This document shows positions 56,988 through 64,000 of a stretch of 64,000 nt of DNA, in pieces. Source of the DNA: Xenorhabdus miraniensis (lineage in GTDB: Bacteria; Pseudomonadota; Gammaproteobacteria; Enterobacterales; Enterobacteriaceae); contig NZ_NITZ01000002.1 in the NCBI RefSeq assembly GCF_002632615.1, positions 314,753 to 378,752 of the forward strand, given 5' to 3'. The notes below the pieces were generated by a model. The model worked only from the letters and a program-made list of their open reading frames with translations. It was not told the DNA's origin and did not search any database. Made by a program: the position numbers and the translations under genes. Positions within the stretch are counted from its first letter, which is position 1. The number at the start of each line of letters is the position of its first letter.

Positions 56988-57710
56988 TTATATCTCTGCC
57001 ATAAGTGGTAATAACTGCAAGTCACGCAAGCAAATCTCAATATCATTAGCCTTGTTGATATGATTTTGGTTTTTAATGTCAAAAATCTCTTTTGTTGTAA
57101 TAATCAAAGAGCCTTCCCTCCCCTCTTTGTCGGTGACAGGTATTATTTCTTCTGCCATTGTCACTAAATTAGTGTCTATCTCTTTTGGTAAGTAGAGCAT
57201 CCAGCCTGCATATATTCTATCTGGGAAAACACATTTTCCTTTTATGCTATACGATTTATTTTCCACCATGATATGTGGTGCATTATGAGTAAAAACCAAG
57301 TGGTTAATGAAATTAACCAACCGATTGAAATAAAAATCATTTTCTTCAATAGATATATGTAATTCTATTTTTGTCTTTCCTAATTGTTTTCGACGATAAT
57401 TCATATAAATAATGGAACATGAGTGGTTATCATCTTCTCCATCCCATACTCCAGCCATAACTATTGGATTTTCTTCTGTGTAATCTTCGCTAAACTCTTT
57501 TATTGCTTCTTCTGTTGCTCCTAGCTGATTAAAAGCAACTCGCTGCAAAGCCTCTTGACGTGTATTGCCCGATAAATACCATGTTTTATGTCTCCCAATA
57601 AATGTATTCATTTGTTGGGTGATGTTATGCAAATCGGTCATAGCCATTTTTGGGGTTAACGGTTCTTTCCAGTCTGTATATAACTCTATATTTAATGATA
57701 AGATGGTCAT
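56988..57710 (-). CDS. Imm52-like immunity protein (copy 1)
   Basis: A 240-residue paralogue, MTILSLNIELYTDWKEPLTP. The middle part is the most divergent of the three copies (TWYLSGNTRQEALQRVAFNQ), but VFPDRIYAGWMLYLP and the C-terminal ~50 residues are nearly identical. It lies 23 bases after toxin copy 1, its presumed partner. Divergence concentrated in the N-terminal two thirds fits changing toxin specificity. Confidence 0.68.
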   Translation of the reverse strand: MTILSLNIELYTDWKEPLTPKMAMTDLHNITQQMNTFIGRHKTWYLSGNTRQEALQRVAFNQLGATEEAIKEFSEDYTEENPIVMAGVWDGEDDNHSCSIIYMNYRRKQLGKTKIELHISIEENDFYFNRLVNFINHLVFTHNAPHIMVENKSYSIKGKCVFPDRIYAGWMLYLPKEIDTNLVTMAEEIIPVTDKEGREGSLIITTKEIFDIKNQNHINKANDIEICLRDLQLLPLMAEI

Positions 57711-57733
57711 TTATTATCTCACTAAAATGAAAG

Positions 57734-58357
57734 TTAAATTGTATGAAATACTGTAATATTAGGGTGGATAGAAAACCACCTTGTGTAGTAAGCAAAACTG
57801 ATAGGTTGCAAAAAGTGCCAGTGAGATCTTGGAATTCCATCAAATGCATCACATACTTCTTGTTGCCTTTCTGCTTGATTAATCATGGATAAATGCCCGC
57901 TTTTGCTAACTTTCCACCAATCCATCGGTACTCCATTTTTAAAAAATTGATCGTACAGAGCCTTAGCTTCTAGAAATAGACAATTTTCTGGTTTCCAGCC
58001 ATCAAAATTTACTGTTTGGCACTTCCATGTCTGAATGGCAACCAATGCAGGATCGTATGTTGTTCCGGCAATTCTTGTTTGATACTCGATAGTGATATTT
58101 GAATACGATGGACACTTTTCCCAAAACACTACAACCTGACCTATTGCCGGGCACTTATCACACTTTTCTCTTGTTGTACTTATGGCATCAGTCCGAGCTT
58201 CTGCTTTATCTTTTTCGTCTGTTTTTTCTTTATCTTTCGTACCTTCCATGATACCAACAGCAACTAATCCTGCTACGCAGGCAGCAAGTGTCCATTCAGC
58301 AGCAGCTAAAAGAGCAGATCCAGCAGCCGGCGCTCCAAGAACTAAGGGACCTGGCAT
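57734..58357 (-). CDS. Tox-REase-5-like T6SS effector (copy 1)
   Basis: A 207-residue protein. The N-terminal hydrophobic segment spans about residues 12-38. The nuclease-like domain starts near CDKCPAIGQVV (66-76) and has D119 in VNFDGW plus E130 and K132 in CLFLEAKALYDQF. The C-terminus has IPRSHWHFLQPISF. The D...ExK pattern suggests a metal-dependent DNase. It lies immediately downstream of the VgrG/DUF4123 genes, so it is the most likely primary cargo of that spike. Confidence 0.77.
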   Translation of the reverse strand: MPGPLVLGAPAAGSALLAAAEWTLAACVAGLVAVGIMEGTKDKEKTDEKDKAEARTDAISTTREKCDKCPAIGQVVVFWEKCPSYSNITIEYQTRIAGTTYDPALVAIQTWKCQTVNFDGWKPENCLFLEAKALYDQFFKNGVPMDWWKVSKSGHLSMINQAERQQEVCDAFDGIPRSHWHFLQPISFAYYTRWFSIHPNITVFHTI

Positions 58358-58358
58358 A

Positions 58359-58703
58359 TCAATTTCTCCTTTTCATTAAGTTTTCCACTACCCGCAGATA
58401 GTCACGATATTGTTGTTCTGGGTTATCACCCGCTTTCAGCATATTTTTAATTTCAGGCGAATTATGAAAATTTCGATTAAATGCAACAAAATAGAGGTAA
58501 GAGCGGATCAATTTTTCCTCTTTAAACCCCATACCAATCAAAGCCAGATATGCTTCTTTTAGCCGTTTATGCAGGCTGTGCTCGTTTTCGTGCCTGACTG
58601 ATTCAGCCTGTTCTGTCTGGATCTGTTGCCGAATTTTGGTGATATACGCCTCATCTTCTGCATCAATAAATTTAGCGACCTGTTCCTTGCTGAGTTTAAT
58701 CAT
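58359..58703 (-). CDS. Small T6SS-associated protein of unknown function
   Basis: About 114 residues from ATG 58703 (MIKLSKEQVAKFIDAEDEAY), which overlaps the DUF4123 stop (ATGA). It is highly charged and helical, with LKEAYLALIGMGFKEEKLIR in the middle. It ends one base before the toxin start. Position between adaptor and effector suggests an effector-loading co-factor, but I do not recognise a family. Confidence 0.6.
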   Translation of the reverse strand: MIKLSKEQVAKFIDAEDEAYITKIRQQIQTEQAESVRHENEHSLHKRLKEAYLALIGMGFKEEKLIRSYLYFVAFNRNFHNSPEIKNMLKAGDNPEQQYRDYLRVVENLMKRRN

Positions 58704-59197
58704 TGTTGTGCTCCTTTCATGGAATAAAACTGACCATCCCGCCAATAATTCCACTCATCAATAGGTTGTGTGAATGCGGTTAATTGTTCCTGACTGAAAA
58801 TATCCGGGAGTTGATGCAGAATGCGGGGATCGTAAAAACGCAACAGTGCCGTTTCACCGCTTTCCAGTTGAATATTCAGATAAGGCTCAAAATGACGGGT
58901 GAGTGCATCCAACGATTGTGTGGTATACAACCATGAAACGGCAGGAAACGTTTTTTCCAGTTTTAAAAATTTCGCCATGGGTACCGTGTCGTGCGTGATG
59001 TCACACAACCACGGCCCGGCAAAGGCAATTTCTGCATCAGGGTATCGCCTGAACAGCGGATTATTCAGGCCCGCAATGTAAGTCAATTCCTCATCAAAGA
59101 GGCGTTCATACTGGAGGCCATCAACCAGTGCGTATCTTTTCATATCGGGATGTATCTTTTGATATTCCTGCCATTCTTCCTGCGAGACCGCGATCAT
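58700..59197 (-). CDS. DUF4123 T6SS effector chaperone/adaptor
   Basis: About 165 residues from ATG 59197 (MIAVSQEEWQEYQKIH), overlapping the vgrG stop. DUF4123-like features are YALVDGLQYERLF, LSPY-like GPWLCDI and LRFYDPRILHQLPDIFSQEQ. DUF4123 proteins load effectors onto VgrG or PAAR. Overlaps on both sides imply translational coupling with vgrG and the next small gene. Confidence 0.85.
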   Translation of the reverse strand: MIAVSQEEWQEYQKIHPDMKRYALVDGLQYERLFDEELTYIAGLNNPLFRRYPDAEIAFAGPWLCDITHDTVPMAKFLKLEKTFPAVSWLYTTQSLDALTRHFEPYLNIQLESGETALLRFYDPRILHQLPDIFSQEQLTAFTQPIDEWNYWRDGQFYSMKGAQQ

Positions 59198-61212
59198 GAT
59201 TGCCCCCTGATAACCATTGCAGAACCCCCTAATGCCGCTTTCATTAAGCAACTGATACAAATTTTCTCCGGGGGCGATGCCAAGACAGCCTCCGCAGCCT
59301 GTGCTACGTTGATTGGTTTCAGTTTATCCAGCATATCCGGCAACTTGCCGCCCCAGCCTGAACCCGTGCCGGGCGCACCACTGCCGAAGTTCACCACAGC
59401 GCTGCTGGTGATCCCGCCTGCATCGATTTTCAGAAAATGCCCTGCCGCCTGAATGGTCAGTTCAGCACCCGCATCAATCACGATTTTAGCGCCGGAACTC
59501 AGGTGAATTTCATTGCCACTTTGCGTTAACAGTGCATCGTCGGCCTTGATATGGAGCTTTTTCCCGGTGGACAGCGAAATGTCATTATTTGCCTGTACCC
59601 GGTATTCATTATCAACGCGCAAATGCGCATCATTCTTGATATGGTGTGTCTGGTTATGGCCCACATTATAGGTTTCGTCATTGAGAATGTGCGCGTTGAT
59701 ATCCTTTTGCGCATGAATAAACACTTCTTCACTGCCTTTCGCATCCTCAAAACGCAGTTCATTAAACCCTTCGCCCTTATGGGTTTTGGTTTTAAACGTG
59801 GTGCGGGTCTTGGCTGCCGGTAAATCCAGCGGCGGGCGGTTCAGGCCATTGTAAACGCAGCCGGTAACTATCGGGCGGTCAATATCGCCGTTGAGGTAAG
59901 ACACAATCACTTCCTGCCCGATGCGCGGTATCGCCATAAAACCAAAGCCGTTGCCGTTCCAGCCCTGGGCCACACGCACCCAGCAGGATGCGCTGTCATC
60001 GGCCTTGTCGTAACGGTTCCAGTGAAAATGTACTTTAATCGCCCCGTCTTTGTTGACGAAAATTTCTTCGCCTTCCGGCCCGACAACGGTCGCGCTTTCA
60101 TCCCCGTCTGCCAGTGGCTTGTAATGAAACGGGGGGCGCCAGTCCGCATAACCATCGATAAAGCTGAAATCGTTACTCAGTGTTGTGCCTTCGCCGCTAT
60201 TGTCTTCCAGAGCCTGCGGGCAGCGACCATGATGGCTTATCCCGACAATCTGCCAGCGGGTATTGAGCGGTGTATGGGGATGGTTTTCAATTTCGAAGAT
60301 TTTGCCCGGCATTAGTTTAATGCAGTTGCTGTGACCACTGCCGCTTTGGGTCTGGTTTTTCAGCACTTCGTGGCGGTATTTGACGAAGGGTTTGCCTTCG
60401 GCTTCCCGCTGAAAACGGCCGTAACTCTCGTAAATGGTATACGGTGTGAGTGTGCCCATTGCCTGATATTCCGGGCTGCTCTCCAGTTGATACACCTGAG
60501 AAAGCGGCCTGTCTGGATTGTAATCCCGGTGGATGCTGCGCTTTGGCGCCATCCTCACGCCAAGGCGTACCTGATAAATCACATCCTGCCCGTGAGCCGT
60601 ATCCGGCTGGGGCTGGTATTGCAAAGGCAGATTGGCTGTCATTCCCAAATGGCTGTCACTGAAAAACAACGTTTCATCCTCAAACCAGAAACTGATGCCT
60701 TCTTCCGCTGCCAGCCGGCAGAAGAACGCATAATCAGATTCCCGTTTCTGGGTGGTGTATTCCCGGTTCTGGTGTGTATCTTCCAGTTGGGAATCAGCCT
60801 GAACATGGTGTTTTTTCAGCAACAGCCCGATGATATCCGGCACACTCTGGCGGTGATAAATATGGCTGTCCTGATTGAGGGTCAGCCGCCAGAGGAACGG
60901 ACGCACGGTGAAAGTATACAGTGTCTTATTACCATCGGTGCCGCACCAGTTGGCATGGGAAATGATGCCGGTGATTTTGCGTTGCTCTGTCTCATTGAGG
61001 AAGACCTGTAAGACCGCTTCTTGCATCAACAACGCGGTTAAATCGATTTCTGTCTTTGGTTTGAAGGGATTGTCGGGCAGGGACTGAACCAACGTCAGGT
61101 TCAGGGTAAAGAGATCAGAAAGCCCTTCCCGCAGGGTAAAATCCGCCACAGCAAAGGTATTTTCCGGTAAATTTCCCATCCGGCAAAGAAAACGTAATCC
61201 ACTTTTTGGCAT
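59194..61212 (-). CDS. vgrG: T6SS spike protein VgrG (TssI)
   Basis: A 672-residue VgrG. The N-terminal gp27-like part includes FCRLAAEEGISFWFEDETLF. The gp5 OB-fold region has DKDGAIKVHFHWNR-type text (here VNKDGAIKVHFHWNRYDKAD) and WVRVAQGWNGNGFGFMAIPR. The needle repeat follows. The last ~60 residues (GSGAPGTGSGWGGKLPDMLD onward) are a short extension with no enzymatic domain I recognise, probably for cargo recruitment. tssF lies upstream. Confidence 0.95.
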   Translation of the reverse strand: MPKSGLRFLCRMGNLPENTFAVADFTLREGLSDLFTLNLTLVQSLPDNPFKPKTEIDLTALLMQEAVLQVFLNETEQRKITGIISHANWCGTDGNKTLYTFTVRPFLWRLTLNQDSHIYHRQSVPDIIGLLLKKHHVQADSQLEDTHQNREYTTQKRESDYAFFCRLAAEEGISFWFEDETLFFSDSHLGMTANLPLQYQPQPDTAHGQDVIYQVRLGVRMAPKRSIHRDYNPDRPLSQVYQLESSPEYQAMGTLTPYTIYESYGRFQREAEGKPFVKYRHEVLKNQTQSGSGHSNCIKLMPGKIFEIENHPHTPLNTRWQIVGISHHGRCPQALEDNSGEGTTLSNDFSFIDGYADWRPPFHYKPLADGDESATVVGPEGEEIFVNKDGAIKVHFHWNRYDKADDSASCWVRVAQGWNGNGFGFMAIPRIGQEVIVSYLNGDIDRPIVTGCVYNGLNRPPLDLPAAKTRTTFKTKTHKGEGFNELRFEDAKGSEEVFIHAQKDINAHILNDETYNVGHNQTHHIKNDAHLRVDNEYRVQANNDISLSTGKKLHIKADDALLTQSGNEIHLSSGAKIVIDAGAELTIQAAGHFLKIDAGGITSSAVVNFGSGAPGTGSGWGGKLPDMLDKLKPINVAQAAEAVLASPPEKICISCLMKAALGGSAMVIRGQS

Positions 61213-61244
61213 GGTTACCTCCTTATTTTTTGTTTGTTACAGCA

Positions 61245-63044
61245 TTACATCTCACTACGCTGGCCAAGCCGCTGTCTGAATTCCCACAACACGGTCTGTG
61301 CACCCTGTCGATAAATTTTTAACATAATGAAATTATCCCGTACGACAAAGCACGTCAGCAATTGGTCAACCATCCGGCAGAATTGATACATCACGCCGTC
61401 ATTTTCATAACACGCCGGATCAAGGTAGATATGCAGTGTGTTACCATTGATGGGGATACCTTGTCTGCTGTAGTCAAGGCGGCGGTCTGGCTGGGCATCA
61501 ATACGGACAATGCCGTTAATATGCTGCTGCATCCGGCGGCTGAGGGCGCGATCATACCCGGCATAACAATCATACAAACGCAGAAAATCTTTCAGTGATT
61601 CGGCGTGGAAAAGCAAAAACGGCGGGCAGTTTAAGAGGTTGATCAGTGACCAGTCCGATTTTCCCATCACCATCGGCGGAAAATCAGGGGAAACCGGTGT
61701 GATATTGCTTGCGTATAAATGGGCGGGCACCGATTCTTGGGTAAACGTAATCTCACCGATAGCCAGCTGCATGGCCTGCAAATGGTAGCCGATAAAGTGC
61801 GCACATATGGTCTGGGGGGACAGGTTATTCGCGGCTTTCCCATCCATCCCGGAAAAGTGTATCTGATTGTGAAGACGTCCCAGCAAATCGTCAGTTATCA
61901 GTGACTGAAAATAGACGTTATCGGGTTCACCGGCATCCAGCAACCAGTCATTTTTGGCGTGAAACTGGTCAATTGGCAAAAAATGGCAGGGCTTGCCACG
62001 TGGAGCGCTGCCCTGAGTGACTTTCTCGCCGGGCTGCTTCGCTGTCCGGATGCTTTGCACACGGAAAAGCCGTTCTGTTTCAGCCAGTGGCAGCGGATAA
62101 CACGGGGTATCCGGTAACAATGAAACAGGCGGGCTGACCATTGGCACCAGATGAACCGCCGGGACACAACCCAACTGGAAGGCATCGCCCAGTTCGTCTA
62201 TTGGCAGCTCCCCTTGCAGGCGGATAACCAGCTCACAAGTGCCATCCGGGTTTAACGGCAAATCGCGTGACTCATTGATAGCTAACGTCATAAAACTGAA
62301 CACATGAGGCAGGCAGTAATACTCCGTCATCTGTTGCAATCGCGCAACAGGCAGGTCTTCGGTGGGGAGCAGGGGGTGCTGTAAATTCTCAGGCCAGCCC
62401 AAAAAATCACTGTGACTGAGCCTTTTTTCGTCCCCTGCCGTGCGCCAATAGACCTCATCAATGTGCATATCCAGCCACAGACTTAATTGGGCTGCCCGGT
62501 TTTTATCAGTCCCCAGAAAGAAAGGCAGCTTTCCACCTGACCAGCCAGACACTGCGTTGCCTGTCTGATGCAGCGTCAGCACAATATCGCTGTATTCGCG
62601 GGTCTTTTGGATCTGTTTATCCCGCATAACAAAAGGTTCAATATGCAAGGGGCGGCAGGTATGAAACTGGAAATGTTGTTCCCCCACAGCAGCAGTAATC
62701 GGTACACTTTGCGGGATATCTATCGTCCCCTGATGAACACCCTGATGGGGGGTGAATTGGATGATCGTTGTCGGGGGAACCGGGCGTAAAGTGTGAGGCC
62801 AGATGCGCCCCAACATTTCATGAGTGATTTGTGGAATACTGTCCTCAATGGTACTGCGTAAGTTTGAAGACAGCAGTGCAAAGCCTTCCAACAGACGTTG
62901 GATATCAGGATCATTGGGGTGCTCCAGAAATTCGGCTAAATAAGGATTTTCAGCGGCCGCCAACTTCATCTTTTCGCGCAGGTAGGCCAATTCCTGTAGG
63001 TACAGAGACTCCTTCTGATTTTTCACTTTACTCTTCCCTTGCAC
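61245..63044 (-). CDS. tssF: T6SS baseplate protein TssF
   Basis: A 599-residue protein with the TssF/VasA/ImpG N-terminus (YLQELAYLREKMKLAAAENP, then DPDIQRLLEGFALLSS) and internal TIDIPQSVPITAAV-like segments. TssF forms the baseplate wedge with TssE, TssG and TssK. None of those genes is in the window, and the 1 kb upstream is mostly non-coding. It is either the end of a dispersed T6SS cluster or an orphan copy travelling with vgrG. Confidence 0.92.
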   Translation of the reverse strand: MQGKSKVKNQKESLYLQELAYLREKMKLAAAENPYLAEFLEHPNDPDIQRLLEGFALLSSNLRSTIEDSIPQITHEMLGRIWPHTLRPVPPTTIIQFTPHQGVHQGTIDIPQSVPITAAVGEQHFQFHTCRPLHIEPFVMRDKQIQKTREYSDIVLTLHQTGNAVSGWSGGKLPFFLGTDKNRAAQLSLWLDMHIDEVYWRTAGDEKRLSHSDFLGWPENLQHPLLPTEDLPVARLQQMTEYYCLPHVFSFMTLAINESRDLPLNPDGTCELVIRLQGELPIDELGDAFQLGCVPAVHLVPMVSPPVSLLPDTPCYPLPLAETERLFRVQSIRTAKQPGEKVTQGSAPRGKPCHFLPIDQFHAKNDWLLDAGEPDNVYFQSLITDDLLGRLHNQIHFSGMDGKAANNLSPQTICAHFIGYHLQAMQLAIGEITFTQESVPAHLYASNITPVSPDFPPMVMGKSDWSLINLLNCPPFLLFHAESLKDFLRLYDCYAGYDRALSRRMQQHINGIVRIDAQPDRRLDYSRQGIPINGNTLHIYLDPACYENDGVMYQFCRMVDQLLTCFVVRDNFIMLKIYRQGAQTVLWEFRQRLGQRSEM

Positions 63045-63249
63045 AGATACTCAAATGAATAATTTATCGGCATTTAATTTAAAATGTTTATAAATAATAA
63101 AGAAATCAGGATCAAATTGGCAATTATATGGAATTTTACGTTAATTAAATTAATAAATTTTGACTTTTGTCTTATCTAACAAAAATTTTAAAAAACCGGC
63201 TGGATAACCCTTTGACCCTGCCCAACTAAATCGTTAACATCTTATCTGT
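63045..63249. promoter_or_regulatory. AT-rich region upstream of tssF
   Basis: About 200 AT-rich bases without a gene; it should contain the tssF-vgrG promoter. Confidence 0.5.
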
Positions 63250-63435
63250 ATCTTAATGATCTCATCGCCTGCAAAGATCGCCTTCGGGTGGCGAAACAAA
63301 ACTCCCGTAGCCTGAAAGGGAGAGCAAAATTGCGGTACATCTGCACACTTTTGGAAGCAGATATCTTCGGACACCTAACCCACCGTCTGGCGATGAAAGT
63401 TTCTTAAACTCAAAATACCCCAGAAGGGTATTTTT
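63250..63435 (+). ncRNA. Possible structured RNA ending in a terminator
   Basis: Successive hairpins are TCGCC/GGCGA (63278-63294), CTCCC/GGGAG (63302-63322) and ATCTGC/GCAGAT (63339-63362), followed by a clear terminator AAAATACCC/GGGTATTTTT (63412-63435). No gene on this strand precedes it. It could be a small RNA with GGA-containing loops or a decayed leader. I could not match it to a known family. Confidence 0.35.
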
Positions 63436-63981
63436 ATATTGTCACCCACGTTTCTTGAACGTTGGATCAGTTACTTACTTTTCATATCAACATCAAACCC
63501 TATTTTCATTTTTCTTTTACCTAATGGCATTGAGCTGCATTCTGATTTCATTTCACGTCATACATACAGCGTGACCTTTGCACATCCAGTTCATACTTCT
63601 CACTGTCTCTGCCTGAATTATTCAGCGGACAGATTTTCTGCACACAAACAATTAACCCGTAGCTACCGTTTTACCTTTAACCTTGCGGCGTTTTGCAGTG
63701 CCTGCTGGCATTTCAACGCTCACACGACTTTTGCTGACCGTTTGCAGGCTTAAGGCGTCACTTTTGGCTGGTTTACCGCTGAAAGTGACGCCACAGCCAA
63801 AGAATAACCGAACCATGACAGGCTCATACCTGCTTAACCACACAGTGCATCTGACACTGCATTTTATAGATTGAAAAAGGAGAACTTGACGATATTGAGG
63901 CTGATGTGATGGACGTCCCCTTTTTCAGTGGAAAATAGTGCCATCTTTTATCCGATGCACTGAATTTCGGGAGAACATCTC
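63436..63981. other. Region with no confident gene
   Basis: Frames at 63439-63753 (plus) and 63652-63843 (minus, containing MVRLFFGCGVTFSGKPAKSD and GTAKRRKVKGKTVATG) are open. The minus frame has a composition like small prophage-associated proteins, but I cannot name it and see no good Shine-Dalgarno. Confidence 0.35.
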
Positions 63982-64000
63982 ATGAGTACGATCAAAGTAG
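63982..64000 (+). CDS. Start of an unidentified gene cut by the window edge
   Basis: ATG at 63982 follows GGGAGA and reads MSTIKV before the window ends. Too short to identify. Confidence 0.4.

Noticed and set aside
60331..61011. 226-codon plus-strand frame opposite vgrG
   Set aside because: Antisense to conserved VgrG sequence; no start signal or family resemblance.

Overview
The window looks like chromosome of an enterobacterium of the Xenorhabdus/Photorhabdus group (Morganellaceae). Housekeeping proteins (FdoGHI, SelAB, CoaBC, Dut, SlmA, PyrE, Rph, YicC, MutM, RpmBG) read as close E. coli relatives. They sit among AT-rich accessory blocks typical of entomopathogenic symbionts: Slam-dependent haem-scavenging loci, type VI secretion (T6SS) effector cassettes and mobile-element scars. 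The genus is inferred from gene content only.

0-6.3 kb: two Slam/type XI secretion loci read on the minus strand. Each has a secreted hemophilin-like cargo, an intercistronic terminator, then an outer-membrane Slam. The first continues into a TonB-dependent receptor that leaves the window and has a Fur-like site upstream. A GNAT-like gene lies between the loci, and a deleted copy of it lies at 10.6 kb. 6.3-10.3 kb: a two-gene operon encoding a class I lysyl-tRNA-synthetase-like domain fused to an aldehyde-dehydrogenase-like domain, plus an MFS transporter. This is the most unusual protein here. 10.8-12.6 kb: a saccharopine-dehydrogenase-like oxidoreductase with a 38-bp palindrome over its ribosome-binding site, and a TetR regulator.

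12.7-26.2 kb: a formate/selenium block: fdhD, divergent from fdoGHI (selenocysteine UGA at 14476), then fdhE, selA and selB. A HigBA-type toxin-antitoxin pair, a broken YafQ-like toxin and a pRiA4b-ORF3 domain protein are inserted between fdoI and fdhE. FdhD and FdhE mature the dehydrogenase; SelA and SelB supply its selenocysteine. 26.3-36.9 kb: an LTA-synthase-like sulfatase-fold protein, a methyltransferase, a GntR/NCS1 permease/PfkB kinase set, a Cys-rich SufR-like regulator divergent from a DHA2 exporter, a TPM protein, and a DUF305 protein behind a promoter with the 19-bp spacer typical of MerR-family control.

36.9-38.0 kb: a scar with a truncated CmlA-like exporter whose leader-peptide attenuator is intact, and an IS982 transposase fragment. 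38.0-51.9 kb: the conserved mutM ... rpmGB-radC-coaBC-dut-slmA-pyrE-rph-yicC neighbourhood, with an O-antigen ligase and four LPS-core glycosyltransferases between mutM and rpmG. 52-53.7 kb: remains of a P4-like satellite (integrase, Toprim and DUF927 fragments) and an array of GGGATA motifs. 53.7-63.0 kb: a T6SS island read on the minus strand: tssF, vgrG, a DUF4123 chaperone, a small protein, then a decayed tandem array of Tox-REase-5-like toxins, Imm52-like immunity proteins and PAAR proteins. 63.0-64.0 kb is mostly non-coding with a possible structured RNA, and the first codons of a plus-strand gene at the edge. No rRNA, tRNA or CRISPR array was recognised.
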